A stretch of 64,000 nt of DNA from an uncultured Granulosicoccaceae bacterium (GCA_938003855.1 CALKXD010000044.1:1-64000); one strand, 5' to 3'; positions 45,972 to 55,797 are shown, counted from the stretch's first letter. Made by a program: numbers and translations. The notes: generated by a model not told the origin, from the sequence alone.

Positions 45972-48539
45972 TTATGCGCAGCATTCGTAAGTTCTACGGC
46001 GGAAAAACAGCCGTATCAGTAGTAGCAGGCCAATCGTTGGGGCGAATACGCCACCTCCGGTTTTGGTGCTGAATGAGGCAACAGAAGAGTTGTTTTCGAT
46101 GTTGTTGTCGTTGGCTATCGTCACCGTGCTGGTGATCAGGCGGTTTATTTCCGCGTCGGCATTTGCGGCAGCGGGGAAGTTCACACTGGCCGAATGTGTA
46201 CTGCCAGCTGCCAGTGAGTCCAGTGTGCAGACAATTGTGCTGCCTTGAGCGGTACAGCTTTGCAGTCCGTCAATTGAACCTGCCAGTGCAGGTGCTAAAC
46301 CATCGAAAGCCACAGCAATATCGACTGCGGTGTTTTCGCTGTCGAGGTTGCTGATGTCGAGTGTGTAGCGGGTAGCGGTCGCCGTGCTCGTTGCAGCAAG
46401 ATCAGTCGCCGCCGGAATGAATGCTGCTTCGTTTGCACCGGTACCGGTAGCCAGTTCAGTCACTTTTCGTAACACCAGCTTGTCAACCTCAACGCCGTCA
46501 GTGGCAGCACTCAGCTGCAGTGTCTGAATGCCAGGTGTGCTGATGTCCAGATAGGCTGCCGCCTGCAGATCGCAGAGTTCACCGGTCCTGATATTATTAC
46601 TCCATTGCCAGCTGCCGTTCGGGTTGCAAACAGATATCGAATTGGCGGTCGCAGGCCAGTAATCGTTAAGACCGATATGGATGCTGGCATCTTGTGAGTT
46701 GTTTGCCCTGATTCTGGCGTTGACGTAATAGCGCCCTGAATCGTTTGCGAAAAACCGGTACGTCAGTACGGCGCTGTCACCACCCACAGCGTAGTTTGAA
46801 ATCCCGTCAACTACCGAATCAGAATCGCCCAGTCGTGTGTCTGGTAAAAACTCCATGTAGGCGGCTGTGCTGGCATCAGCGGGTGGGCTTTGGTCCATAT
46901 CCGGTGTAACGGATGCAGTCAGGTTGTTGGAATTGATATGCCATGCAGGATTGTAGTTATCGGCCAGCGGCGTGACACTATTGGTGAGTTGTGAAGTGAA
47001 GTTTTCCGCCTCGATGGCAATGTCTTCATTTTCGGCGCTGGCCACAAACTGTGGTTTGATCAATGTTCTGACATTCGATTTATTATTGCCGGTGTCGACA
47101 TCGCCGCTGACATTCAGGGTGATTTCCAGTTCTGCAAATCCGTCACTCACCGGTGTATAGAATAACGGGATACTGGTGGTTTCACCAAACCCGATGGGAT
47201 CGACATCACAGCTAAGAACAGCGGTACCTGTGCAGTTGACACCGGGAACCGAGACTAAAGAGGCTATGGAATTTGGTTGTATATCAACGGTGGCGCCGGA
47301 GAAATCCTGTTCACCGTTGTTCTCTATAGTGATCAGGTAACTGACGGTGTCTGCTAGTCCTGCTGTGTTAGATCCCAGGACAACAGCCAGCGCGCCCTCA
47401 ATTGCAGGTAGCGCGGCGCTGGTCGTAACGGTATGGCTTTCCGAGTTGTTGGCAGAGTTGCTCTCGGTCTGATGTGCGCTCACCTGTGCATCTGCGCGCT
47501 GGGTGCCGGCTGCTGTCACCTCAGCGGTAAATGATGTGCTGACCTTGCCATTGGCAGTAACTTCCGGAAAGTTGCAACTGACGGTAGCGTTGTCTTCTGA
47601 ACACGAACCACTACTGATGTACTGCAAGCCGGATGGCAGAGCAACAGTGGCAACCACGCTTGTCGCAGAGTCGTTGCTGTCTTTATTTTGTACTTCCATT
47701 TGGTAGTCAAACTGATCACCGACACGAAGTGCGCTGATGTTGGTGCTTAAATTAATATCCAGATCAACATCAATCGTTTCTTCAACCTGGTTTGGATCAA
47801 TCAGGTGCCCGTCATCGGTAAGGGTAACGGCGACGATGGTATCGGCAACCGTGTTACCCGTGCTGACTTCGGTGCATCTGACCTTGTCGTTGGTGGCGAG
47901 AGGAAAGCAATTGCGTTCGGTTGGATTGTTTTCTTTCAATAATAGAAATTGATCAAGTTCGAATCCGTCTTCCCGGGCATAGAAGGAAACGGTATTGGTG
48001 CCCGGTTCGGTGAAATCAAGCCAGATGGTTTTGGTTACCCCGCAATGATTTTCGTCTGTGCGTTGAGCGCTTGACCATGTCCAGTTGTTTTTACCGCTGC
48101 AGAGCTGGATACGGGCACCGGACTCCGGAGTTGTGTTATTCAGGCCAACATGAATACCGTTGTCTTCCGTACCACTGGAATAGGCTTTAACGAAAACATA
48201 GTAGCGACCGGCTTCCGGTATATGGAACGTATAGTCCAGTCGTGGTCCGGTGCCAGGCTGGTTCCAGTAGTTCTGCCCCTGCAGGATAGGGTCTTCGTGG
48301 GTGACCCGTGTGTCTGGCAGCAGCTCCACATTGGCGTCCCCGGATGCTGACTCATTATGCGGGCCGTCTGGATCCGGTGTAATGTCTGGAATGTCCCCCG
48401 GGCTGGTGATCATCCATGCATCGTTCTTACTTGTGTAGTTCTCGGCTTCCACGCGCACCGCAACGAAGTCGGCGGAATGGGCTACCGGTGCGAGTAGGGC
48501 GGCAACGACTGAGGCTACACCAAGGAACGTGTATTTCAT
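45972..48539 (-). CDS. Exported carbohydrate-binding/DUF11 protein with GlyGly-type tail
   Basis: 855 residues with a signal peptide to about 22 (ALLAPVAHSA). Two malectin/CBM-like modules (about 27-200 and 505-690), each opening with an EAENxTS motif and containing ELLPDTR or EFLPDTR plus GRYYVFV/GRYYVNA, bracket several DUF11/CARDB-type repeats (about 245-500) with AT or DATSV strands. A third DUF11-like unit (about 715-820) leads to a Gly-Gly-Gly, hydrophobic helix and RRRTYECC tail resembling a GlyGly-CTERM sorting signal. No glycosidase motif seen. Likely polysaccharide-binding surface protein; only 30 bases from the Kelch gene. Confidence 0.75.
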   Translation of the reverse strand: MKYTFLGVASVVAALLAPVAHSADFVAVRVEAENYTSKNDAWMITSPGDIPDITPDPDGPHNESASGDANVELLPDTRVTHEDPILQGQNYWNQPGTGPRLDYTFHIPEAGRYYVFVKAYSSGTEDNGIHVGLNNTTPESGARIQLCSGKNNWTWSSAQRTDENHCGVTKTIWLDFTEPGTNTVSFYAREDGFELDQFLLLKENNPTERNCFPLATNDKVRCTEVSTGNTVADTIVAVTLTDDGHLIDPNQVEETIDVDLDINLSTNISALRVGDQFDYQMEVQNKDSNDSATSVVATVALPSGLQYISSGSCSEDNATVSCNFPEVTANGKVSTSFTAEVTAAGTQRADAQVSAHQTESNSANNSESHTVTTSAALPAIEGALAVVLGSNTAGLADTVSYLITIENNGEQDFSGATVDIQPNSIASLVSVPGVNCTGTAVLSCDVDPIGFGETTSIPLFYTPVSDGFAELEITLNVSGDVDTGNNKSNVRTLIKPQFVASAENEDIAIEAENFTSQLTNSVTPLADNYNPAWHINSNNLTASVTPDMDQSPPADASTAAYMEFLPDTRLGDSDSVVDGISNYAVGGDSAVLTYRFFANDSGRYYVNARIRANNSQDASIHIGLNDYWPATANSISVCNPNGSWQWSNNIRTGELCDLQAAAYLDISTPGIQTLQLSAATDGVEVDKLVLRKVTELATGTGANEAAFIPAATDLAATSTATATRYTLDISNLDSENTAVDIAVAFDGLAPALAGSIDGLQSCTAQGSTIVCTLDSLAAGSTHSASVNFPAAANADAEINRLITSTVTIANDNNIENNSSVASFSTKTGGGVFAPTIGLLLLIRLFFRRRTYECCA

Positions 48540-48715
48540 GGATATAGATAATTCAAGAGGTCTCAGGCTGTTAGCGTCAGAATCTCTTGAATATTTAAAT
48601 GGCGCAGGCAGGAATGGTCAAAACATCGACTGCAGCGACTAGCGGGGTCGAGAGGGTTAGTGGCGGCAGAAGCATTGCGCTGTCTGTGGATAATGTACCG
48701 CCGTGCAAAATTCAT

Positions 48716-48739
48716 CCGGCTGACGTGGGTGTCAGCCGG
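48716..48739 (-). terminator. Terminator-like hairpin after the nine-repeat gene
   Basis: CCGGCTGAC and GTCAGCCGG form a perfect 9-bp stem with a GTGGGT loop, 14 bases after the stop of the gene ending at 48754. On that strand ATGAATTTTGC follows, a weak U-run. Confidence 0.6.
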
Positions 48740-48753
48740 GTGGCATTAGAGCT

Positions 48754-51135
48754 TTAAAGCTGGCAGGTTTGGAAGTTTTCCCAGCCGTATCCATCGCCAT
48801 CATGGTCAATCACTGAATCCGAGCACGTCGGGAACACCGGGTAGGGTGCGGACGCACCGCCGTCTGCGGTGCCTGCGATGCTACAGGTCTGATTGTTTTC
48901 CCAGCTGTATCCGTCACCGTCAAGATCCGATACCGATGCAGAGCAGGTTGGAAAAACCGGAACCTGAGGACCTGTCACAGTCGGGGTTGCTGCTGTGTCG
49001 AATTGACAGGTCTGGTCATTTTCCCAACCGTATCCGTCGCCGTCAGTGTCAGAGACTGCCGCAGAGCAGATTGGGAATAGAGTTGTCTGTGGAGTCGTGA
49101 CACTGTCTGAGCTGTCAGTGGCTGAGTTGTCGAGTTGACAGGTTTGATCGTTTTCCCAGCCGTACCCGTCGCCATCAGTGTCCGTGACGAATGCAGAGCA
49201 GATCGGAAAAATCACCGTCTGAGGATCCGTGGCAGTGTCTGAGTTGTCAGTGCCTGAGCTGTCAAATTGACAGGTTTGATTGTTTTCCCAGCCGTACCCA
49301 TCGCCGTCGGGGTCGGATACAGAGGCCGAGCAAGTAGCAAAGACCGGAACCACTGGTGTTGATGTCTCAGTCGTTGGCTGACTGTTACCTGCGAATTGAC
49401 AGGTTTGGAAGTTCTCCCAACCGTAGCCATCGTTGTTATCATCTATGACCGTAGATGAGCAGACGGGAAACTGAGGAAATTCAGCATCATTGGTGTCTGT
49501 TGTGGCTGTGCTGTGAACCGATGAGTCCGCAACGACGCAGGTCGCGTTATTCTCCCAGCCGTAGCCGGAATTGTAGGGGTCAGTGATAGCCTCGGAGCAG
49601 TGAGGAAATAGATCCAGAGCGGACACTGGTGAGTTGTCAGGTGTGTCTGTCGTGGCGGTATCGCTGGAGATGACACAGGTTTTTTCATTTTCCCATCCGT
49701 AGCCATCGTTGTCGCTGTCTGTGACGCCAGCGGTACATAGTGCAAAGGCGAGGTCATCCACGGTGGATGGCTGATTGTCGTTATCAGTGCCCGCTTGAGT
49801 GTCGTCGGTGGAGTCTTGCTGACTAAAAAGGCACGATCTATTGTTTTCCCAGCCGTAGCCATCGTTGTCAGTATCACTGATGGCATCAGAGCAAGTGGGA
49901 AACTCCTGTGCTACCGGGGGCTCCGGGTCTTCCGCCGGCGGTTCTTCTTCTTCCGGTGGCTCTTCTACTGGAGGCTCTTCGACAGGGGGGTCTTCAACCG
50001 GTGGCTCTTCCGGTTCGGTTACCGGAAATACCGCTTCCAGATTCCAGCTGGCGCCGGATTCGTCGCATCTGTATCCGGTGTAGTCTCCCAGTGCTCTGGG
50101 AATACCCGGACAGACGGTTTCATCTGCAGCATTGTTTACCGGCGGCAGACCGCACTGCACAGTGTTGTAGTAGATCCGGTTGCTGCCGGACCCGGTGCCG
50201 AACTTTGCGGTGATCGCGTCGCAGACCTGCGGTACAGTTTTAGTGCCTTCGTTTGTGCTGACCGTGATGTTTCGCAGGCCATGATCGTAGGTGGTGTCAC
50301 AGTAGCATTGTCCGTCAACGGAGTAGGAATCGCTCCAGTTGGTCGGCTGATTCGGCGTGGGGATAATCTCGTCGTTGGCACTGAAAAATTTAGCGGCGAA
50401 GTCGTTGACTGTTGCCACTTCGCTTTTGCCTATGCCCACGATGTGTAGATACTCAACGGTGTCTGAGAAGTCGAGCTTGTCGTCAGGGCTCAGATAGGCA
50501 AAAGCAGCTTCCCACTCGGAGGCGAAACTGCTTTTCAAAGCCTGTGTGACAAACGCGGCGCTTTTTTCATTGAGGTCTGCGGTCTGGTTTTCCCGGTTGC
50601 CGTCGTGAATGTTGACGTAGTTGGAGTTCGCCTTGGCGAAGTTCAGATCGGAGACAGACGCCTGTTGCTCATTCCATGCGCTGTGCTGAATAAGCGTAAT
50701 GCGATTATTAGTGTCGAAGTTGGTGGTTGATTGAATACGCCGGATGACATCTGCAGAGAAGTCGGACTGACCCCCTTCCGCAATATAGATGTCACCACCG
50801 GCATTGAGAGTCTGGGTCCAGGCGTCCGCCGTTGTTATTACCGCGGCGTTCCAGTTGCTGTGGGCGTTTACCCAGATACCGGGCCACGCGGCTTCCATTA
50901 CTTTCTCGGCTTCCGGGATGTAGCGGTGTTTGTTGCTATCACCATAGGCACCACTGACCACATGCGGTTGGATACCCAGATAACGGCTCACCATCAACGC
51001 AGCGACCGCTGCGTGCGCGTCATCTCTGTCCGGAGCGTGATCGTAATGAAGTGATATCAGATCGGTATCCTGCACGTAGTCAGCATGGACAACGGGGGAC
51101 AGCAGGCACAGGCAGGCAAGTACAATACGCAGCAT
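48754..51135 (-). CDS. Exported protein with nucleoside-hydrolase-like start and nine Cys repeats
   Basis: 793 residues, signal peptide to about 18. The N-terminal domain (19-290) starts with LISLHYDHAPDRDDAHAA, whose Asp spacing resembles the DxDxxxDD calcium site of inosine-uridine nucleoside hydrolases, but other hallmarks are not clear. A small Cys-rich domain (about 290-365) and a Pro/Glu linker (about 372-408) follow. Nine 26-residue units complete the protein, each with F-P-x-C near the start, D-x-D-G-D-G-Y-G-W-E-N in the middle and T/S-C-Q at the end, spaced by Ser/Thr/Asp-rich stretches. The two Cys residues per unit may form disulfides and the Asp-rich core may bind calcium. The protein ends on its last repeat. 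Confidence 0.7.
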   Translation of the reverse strand: MLRIVLACLCLLSPVVHADYVQDTDLISLHYDHAPDRDDAHAAVAALMVSRYLGIQPHVVSGAYGDSNKHRYIPEAEKVMEAAWPGIWVNAHSNWNAAVITTADAWTQTLNAGGDIYIAEGGQSDFSADVIRRIQSTTNFDTNNRITLIQHSAWNEQQASVSDLNFAKANSNYVNIHDGNRENQTADLNEKSAAFVTQALKSSFASEWEAAFAYLSPDDKLDFSDTVEYLHIVGIGKSEVATVNDFAAKFFSANDEIIPTPNQPTNWSDSYSVDGQCYCDTTYDHGLRNITVSTNEGTKTVPQVCDAITAKFGTGSGSNRIYYNTVQCGLPPVNNAADETVCPGIPRALGDYTGYRCDESGASWNLEAVFPVTEPEEPPVEDPPVEEPPVEEPPEEEEPPAEDPEPPVAQEFPTCSDAISDTDNDGYGWENNRSCLFSQQDSTDDTQAGTDNDNQPSTVDDLAFALCTAGVTDSDNDGYGWENEKTCVISSDTATTDTPDNSPVSALDLFPHCSEAITDPYNSGYGWENNATCVVADSSVHSTATTDTNDAEFPQFPVCSSTVIDDNNDGYGWENFQTCQFAGNSQPTTETSTPVVPVFATCSASVSDPDGDGYGWENNQTCQFDSSGTDNSDTATDPQTVIFPICSAFVTDTDGDGYGWENDQTCQLDNSATDSSDSVTTPQTTLFPICSAAVSDTDGDGYGWENDQTCQFDTAATPTVTGPQVPVFPTCSASVSDLDGDGYSWENNQTCSIAGTADGGASAPYPVFPTCSDSVIDHDGDGYGWENFQTCQL
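48760..49911. repeat. Nine-unit DGDGYGWEN repeat array (coding)
   Basis: Coding for nine related units of about 43 residues including linkers; the later units (towards 48760) are more alike than the early ones, suggesting expansion at the C-terminal end. Confidence 0.75.
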
Positions 51136-51559
51136 GGGGTTTGGAAGTACACTTTGGGGATCGTAGCTAATATTGCCAAAGGCTTAGCGCGACTGGTGTG
51201 AAGTACTTCTCATTAGATTGGCACGTTAATAACCGTCGTCAAGACTAGAGATGCAGGTGTCGTTCCTGGGAATTTAATTCTGTGGGGTTGGGGGGGGGCG
51301 GTGACGGTGATCCGATGCGTTCAGCATCTAACCGGCAGAAAGTCACCGGCGAATACAATCCTCTTGCAATGGGGTATGTACCCCGAACAGAAGTTACCAT
51401 GCGTTGAAGTGTTGTTTGCTTGTATGAGTCGACACGGGAGCAATCTGCGGGGGCAAAGTTGGAAGGGCCGGGGTACTCCGTCGGCCCTGCTCGCATTGGC
51501 GTGGTGTTGATGCCCTGTGATGTAACCGTTTTGTTACGTCGTTATATCTGCAGGCGCCA
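51136..51559. other. Intergenic region between nine-repeat and cytochrome genes
   Basis: No gene supported. Holds a 9-G run (51290-51298) and the palindrome GGGGTA-TG-TACCCC at 51371-51384, a possible operator upstream of the nine-repeat gene. The expected promoter of that gene is not clear. Confidence 0.45.
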
Positions 51560-53365
51560 CTAGTGAGTGTGTTGCGTTATTGCGCTGGAAATAGTTTCGC
51601 TGTGCAGCGTGGTGGCATCGTAGATAGTTTTGAATTCATCTACTTCCGGTACATCAGTGTCCTGGAACAGAGATTCAAGGTGTCCGTAGGCCAGTGGTTG
51701 ATAGACCAGGTCGGCAAAGATGTAATAGTTGCCGCCGCTGGTGACAGGAATCCTGTACTCGAAATAGTCAGATCCAGAGTTGAAATTGTCGTCCTGAGCG
51801 GCCGCGCCGATTACCGCCACATCGTTCTCAGCGAATGCTTTATCGAACCCTTTTGGCGTCAGCCGGTTGTCTTTCGCATAGCGCGTCGCGTTGACAAGCG
51901 AGTGCGTAATGTTGCCCTTGATATCTGCCATAATCGCTTCAAAAACAAGCACCTGATTTTCGTTAATGACGGTGTTGTAGTGCGGCTCATAGCGGTTGAA
52001 ATTGTCATCACCGTCGACGCCGACAATGCTGCCGTCCGATCTCATCTTGCCGGATTCAAACACCACAGCACCGGTATCGTCAGTGACCGCCAGGTGGACG
52101 AACACCCGTCTGGATGGATACCCACTGGGCAGTTTGTGACCTGTATGGTTTTCGATCTTCAGAGTGGCGACAATGTTGTCGCCATCGCTGCGGGTTCCTA
52201 CAACGGTCAGGTCAGCAGCGGTTTTCAGAAATTCGCGGTTGCGCTTGATCGCCTCAGGGAATCCTTCGGCCTGGATACCCAGCTCCTCCTTGAAATTTTC
52301 GAACATGTCAAGCATGACCGTGTTCGCACCAAGGAAGGTGTGTTCGCTGAAATCTGCGCGGCGCAGGTCGGTTCCGGAAGACGCCAGAGTAACCGTGGTG
52401 TCCAGTTTTGGCATGTGGCACGCCTGACAGCTTGCAGCACTGGAGCCACCATCACGGTAGTCACTGTTATTCCATTCGGTGTAGGTCTGCTGTTCCTGAA
52501 AGCGGTCTTTAATGTCAGCATCGATCACCTCTCCGTCAGCGTCCAGCTTGTGAGTTTTCAGGTCGTGGCAAGATGCGCATACAGCGGATGAACTCATGTG
52601 CGCGCCGTAGATCGGTGTGTATTCAGCGTTGGCAATCATGTACGCGCCAACCGGGTCGCCGTACTGCCCGTAGGCGGGCCGGTTTTCTTTTTCACCTGCC
52701 GGGTATTCGGCAATAGAAAAATTACCCGAGCTTGACTCCACGGTGCCGAGGTTGCCGGTATCTTCTATTTGATGGCAAAGCGTGCAGCTGACACCATCCA
52801 TCGCATGATCGAAGTATTTGTTGTCAGCGGTAAACGACTCACTGAACATCTCCAGCGCCACGCCATCTTTACGGGCGGCCTCATTAGCCATCGGAGCGTG
52901 ACAGCGTGTGCAGGTGTCATTGATTTCATGAAGCAGATTTGGATGGTTTTTAACCGTGGCCGCCGCCTTGGCGCGCCAGTAGGGGTCTCGTGCGGACTGA
53001 GCCATTGTGGTGGCTTCCCAGGAAGATTCGATCGACACATCTTTACCCGTGTCATCCTCGATCCCGTTGTGGCATACCGCGCAACTACCGCTGCCGGAGA
53101 AATGATCGCCCAGAAAGTTCGGGTCGGATGATTCGATCGATGGCAGGCCACCGTAGCCTACTGACTTAGGCAAATCGCCGGTAATTATGGGGGTCTCAGG
53201 GTTTGTTTGGTCGTCTTTTGCGTTTGTGGCGTCGTCGCCGCTTGTGCACCCGGCCAGTAAAGTAACAGCCAGCAGTATGCCCGTCAGGCGTGATCTCGCG
53301 CGAAACCGTGCACGGGACACTTCAATGGAGGCGGGGTTGCAAATTCGCGGGAGATTCACAGTCAT
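51560..53365 (-). CDS. Pentahaem c-type cytochrome lipoprotein
   Basis: About 600 residues. ATG 53365 is used; a lipoprotein signal ends at the lipobox LLAGC near residue 39, long for a signal, so an internal GTG may be the true start. Five CxxCH haem sites in order: CAVCH, CTRCH, CTLCH, CASCH and CQACH, all in the first 60 percent. The C-terminal part (about 330-600) is beta-rich and resembles the trailing domains of cytochrome c554-like electron carriers. It probably works at the periplasmic face or outer membrane; no partner reductase is in the window. Confidence 0.85.
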   Translation of the reverse strand: MTVNLPRICNPASIEVSRARFRARSRLTGILLAVTLLAGCTSGDDATNAKDDQTNPETPIITGDLPKSVGYGGLPSIESSDPNFLGDHFSGSGSCAVCHNGIEDDTGKDVSIESSWEATTMAQSARDPYWRAKAAATVKNHPNLLHEINDTCTRCHAPMANEAARKDGVALEMFSESFTADNKYFDHAMDGVSCTLCHQIEDTGNLGTVESSSGNFSIAEYPAGEKENRPAYGQYGDPVGAYMIANAEYTPIYGAHMSSSAVCASCHDLKTHKLDADGEVIDADIKDRFQEQQTYTEWNNSDYRDGGSSAASCQACHMPKLDTTVTLASSGTDLRRADFSEHTFLGANTVMLDMFENFKEELGIQAEGFPEAIKRNREFLKTAADLTVVGTRSDGDNIVATLKIENHTGHKLPSGYPSRRVFVHLAVTDDTGAVVFESGKMRSDGSIVGVDGDDNFNRYEPHYNTVINENQVLVFEAIMADIKGNITHSLVNATRYAKDNRLTPKGFDKAFAENDVAVIGAAAQDDNFNSGSDYFEYRIPVTSGGNYYIFADLVYQPLAYGHLESLFQDTDVPEVDEFKTIYDATTLHSETISSAITQHTH

Positions 53366-53421
53366 GGATCCGATGATCAAAAGAGCCTGCGGTGGTGAAC
53401 GGCAAGATTCCGCGAGTCTTT

Positions 53422-53450
53422 AGCACTTTTCGGTATAATTGCATTGTCAA
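53422..53450 (-). promoter_or_regulatory. Possible promoter of the cytochrome gene
   Basis: A consensus -35 TTGACA (minus strand, 53450-53445) lies about 80 bases upstream of the cytochrome start; the -10 at the expected spacing is weak (GTGCTA/AGTGCT). Confidence 0.3.
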
Positions 53451-53558
53451 TTTTCACCCGGGAATACACGACGCGCTAAGCTGTTGATAAGGTAACAGGG
53501 GCAGCCTTTAAGAGGCTTCAGGCGGTAACATCGGGATCATGGCACGGCGGAGCAGAGC

Positions 53559-53587
53559 GGGTCCGCTTCTGAATGAAGGCCGGACCC
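53559..53587 (-). terminator. Hairpin after the anchor-domain gene
   Basis: GGGTCCG with CGGACCC (7 bp), plus an inner CTTC/GAAG pair and a small bulge, 48 bases after the stop of the gene at 53635. No U-run. Confidence 0.5.
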
Positions 53588-53634
53588 TGCCACAGACTGT
53601 TTAACTGTTCTGTTTGCGCGGAAGCAGAAACGGA

Positions 53635-55797
53635 CTAATAGTCTTCCGGCTCAAAAACATGAATAGCGTTTTGCGCGTAATCTGCCACCCAAACGGTACC
53701 CGGAAAAACATCTTGATCGCCCTGTGCGGTGACATCCAGCGGCGTGCCGAGATTCTGAAACAGTTTATCTATACCCGTCAGTTGGGTGCCGGCCCCGTTT
53801 AGCTGAACCCGATACACTGATTGATCAAAACTACCCGCGAGCAGGTCACCTTTCATAGAACCGCCAAAATTACTGGCTGTGTATTCGGTCAGGCCGTTTG
53901 TGGATGCGTTGAAAATGTGCAGTGAGTTGTTACCGTTGCCGGGCGCTTTGTAATCGCATTCTATTGCGTTGGCGTTCCCTTCAATGGGGGACTGCGGGTT
54001 GCTGTCATTGAATTTATTATTTTTACTACCGCGTGTCGGGTTGGGGTGGCCGCCGTAATATCCTTTGCCACTGATGTAGTGCAGGCTGTCGCGGTAGGTG
54101 GTGCCACCGTCAGCGTAGGTATCCTGGCAATTACCACCCGGTGTTCCACCCCAGCCGGCGTTCGGGCCATTGTCGACGGTATACATTTTACCCGCGGTCG
54201 TCAGAAGTACGTCATAGGCGTTGCGAAAGCCCGGAGCGTAGATACCGACGGGGCCGTTGTTCTCCAGGATCGCCATGTTTTTGCCGTTGTTGCCGCCGAA
54301 CGGGTCGTTGGCATCATTGGGTCCGGCTCTGTCTTCGTCATCAAGCGTTGGCAGGTCGTAGGTGTTGTTGCCAAGTTGCTGCAGATCGATCTCGACAATC
54401 GCAGCACTATAGGCGTATTCCGGTATGCGGGCGAAGTTGTTGGAAGGGACACCCATATTAGTGTTGCCACCCAGCGCTAGATAGAGCGTTTTACCATCGG
54501 CACTGAGTTGCATGCCATTGCCCTGATGATTCTCTTCTGAGCGTGGCAGGCCGCGAACCAGATCTACTTTGTTCCAGTTGTTACCGTTTTTAGTTAAGCG
54601 GGAAAGGATCACCGAGTTTGTATCGAGGTTGGTATCGTTACCCGATGGGCCCGCACCCATACGCGGGTCGCCTGAGGCGACATAGATTACCGGATTATTG
54701 GCCGTACCGACCACCAGCAGGCCGGTCACCAAACGGCCATCGACGCCATTGTTGGTGTCGCCGTCGTCGTCGTGGTTGGTGATATTTTTAATCAGGTCAA
54801 TGGTGTCCTGTTTGGTGGTTGTATAGTTGTTTTTACCGTTGCGGTTGACGGTGTACTGGTAGATCTCACCGTCACGACCGCTCACATACAGATTGCCGTC
54901 CGGCCCAAACTGCAGCGAGGTAGGCTTGGTAGGGCCGGCCTTTTGCAGTTTGGACTGCAGGAACGCGGGATCCACTTCCGGTCCGCCGTTCGGATCTGTG
55001 GGTTCAGTCGGAGTTTCGAGCTTGGCAGACAATGCAATCTTGATCGACGGATTGGATCCGTCGTGCTCGATGCTCAGCTGTGCTTCCTTGGTACCGGCGA
55101 TAGTTGAATTGACGTTCGCTTTGATTGTCAGCGAATTGCCGGGGTCGATTGATACCACATTGTTAAAGTCGGTCGAAAAAGAGTCGGCGCTGTTACCGCT
55201 GACCACCACGTTGTAGATTGTGACTGGAGGGTAGTTGTCTCCACCGGCATTGGTCAGCGTAATGTTCTGTGTTTTAGTCGCATTGGTTTCGACGGTGCCG
55301 AAGTCCAGTGTGGTAACGGTTGATTCGAGCTTGCTTGCCGGAATGTCAATGCCGACACCCGTCAGTAACACCAGGTGGGGTGAATTTGTACCGCTGTGCT
55401 CAATTCGCAGAAAGGCTTTTTTGCCGCCTAGCGTAACCGGGCTGAACGTAACGTTAAAACCGATTTTGTCACTGCTGGCCAGTGAGGTATAGCCGGAGTA
55501 GTTGGTGATGAAGTCGAAGGAGTCCTGTCCGCCCACTTCAATGGAGTAGATTTCCACGTCAGCGTCAGTTGTAGCGCCGGTATGAGTAATCTCGAATTGC
55601 TGCACCTTATTGCTGCCGATTTCCACCTCGCCTGAATCCAATAGCGCAGGCTTCACGCTAAGCTCGTTTGAGGATTTGACGGTACCGGATCCACTGAGTG
55701 GAATCTTGATTGTCTCGGCCTGAGCACCCGCAAATGCGGTGCATAAGACCAGGCATAAAAATTTCGACAAAAAACGGTGAATCATTGAATAGCCCAT
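53635..55797 (-). CDS. Exported choice-of-anchor D plus beta-propeller protein
   Basis: About 720 residues from ATG 55797 (MGYSMIHRFLS; a second ATG at 55785 is possible); the frame to 55869 adds an unlikely leader. Signal peptide ends near AGAQA. Two ASPM/SPD-2-like (choice-of-anchor D) domains (about 25-260, LDFGTVETNATKTQNITLTN) precede a beta-propeller (about 290-720) similar to PQQ-type sorbosone/glucose dehydrogenases: FGPDGNLYVSGRDGEIYQYT, VIYVASGDPRMG, YAPGFRNAYDV. Calcium/PQQ ligands cannot be confirmed by eye. Divergent from the UDP-xylose synthase gene. Confidence 0.75.
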   Translation of the reverse strand: MGYSMIHRFLSKFLCLVLCTAFAGAQAETIKIPLSGSGTVKSSNELSVKPALLDSGEVEIGSNKVQQFEITHTGATTDADVEIYSIEVGGQDSFDFITNYSGYTSLASSDKIGFNVTFSPVTLGGKKAFLRIEHSGTNSPHLVLLTGVGIDIPASKLESTVTTLDFGTVETNATKTQNITLTNAGGDNYPPVTIYNVVVSGNSADSFSTDFNNVVSIDPGNSLTIKANVNSTIAGTKEAQLSIEHDGSNPSIKIALSAKLETPTEPTDPNGGPEVDPAFLQSKLQKAGPTKPTSLQFGPDGNLYVSGRDGEIYQYTVNRNGKNNYTTTKQDTIDLIKNITNHDDDGDTNNGVDGRLVTGLLVVGTANNPVIYVASGDPRMGAGPSGNDTNLDTNSVILSRLTKNGNNWNKVDLVRGLPRSEENHQGNGMQLSADGKTLYLALGGNTNMGVPSNNFARIPEYAYSAAIVEIDLQQLGNNTYDLPTLDDEDRAGPNDANDPFGGNNGKNMAILENNGPVGIYAPGFRNAYDVLLTTAGKMYTVDNGPNAGWGGTPGGNCQDTYADGGTTYRDSLHYISGKGYYGGHPNPTRGSKNNKFNDSNPQSPIEGNANAIECDYKAPGNGNNSLHIFNASTNGLTEYTASNFGGSMKGDLLAGSFDQSVYRVQLNGAGTQLTGIDKLFQNLGTPLDVTAQGDQDVFPGTVWVADYAQNAIHVFEPEDY

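Noticed and set aside
48760-49911. CRISPR-like repeat array
   Set aside because: The repeats are in frame and coding, of unequal spacing and lack the conserved short repeat and unique spacer pattern.
51563-52591. 342-codon plus-strand frame
   Set aside because: Antisense shadow of the multihaem cytochrome, which has CxxCH motifs and a lipobox.
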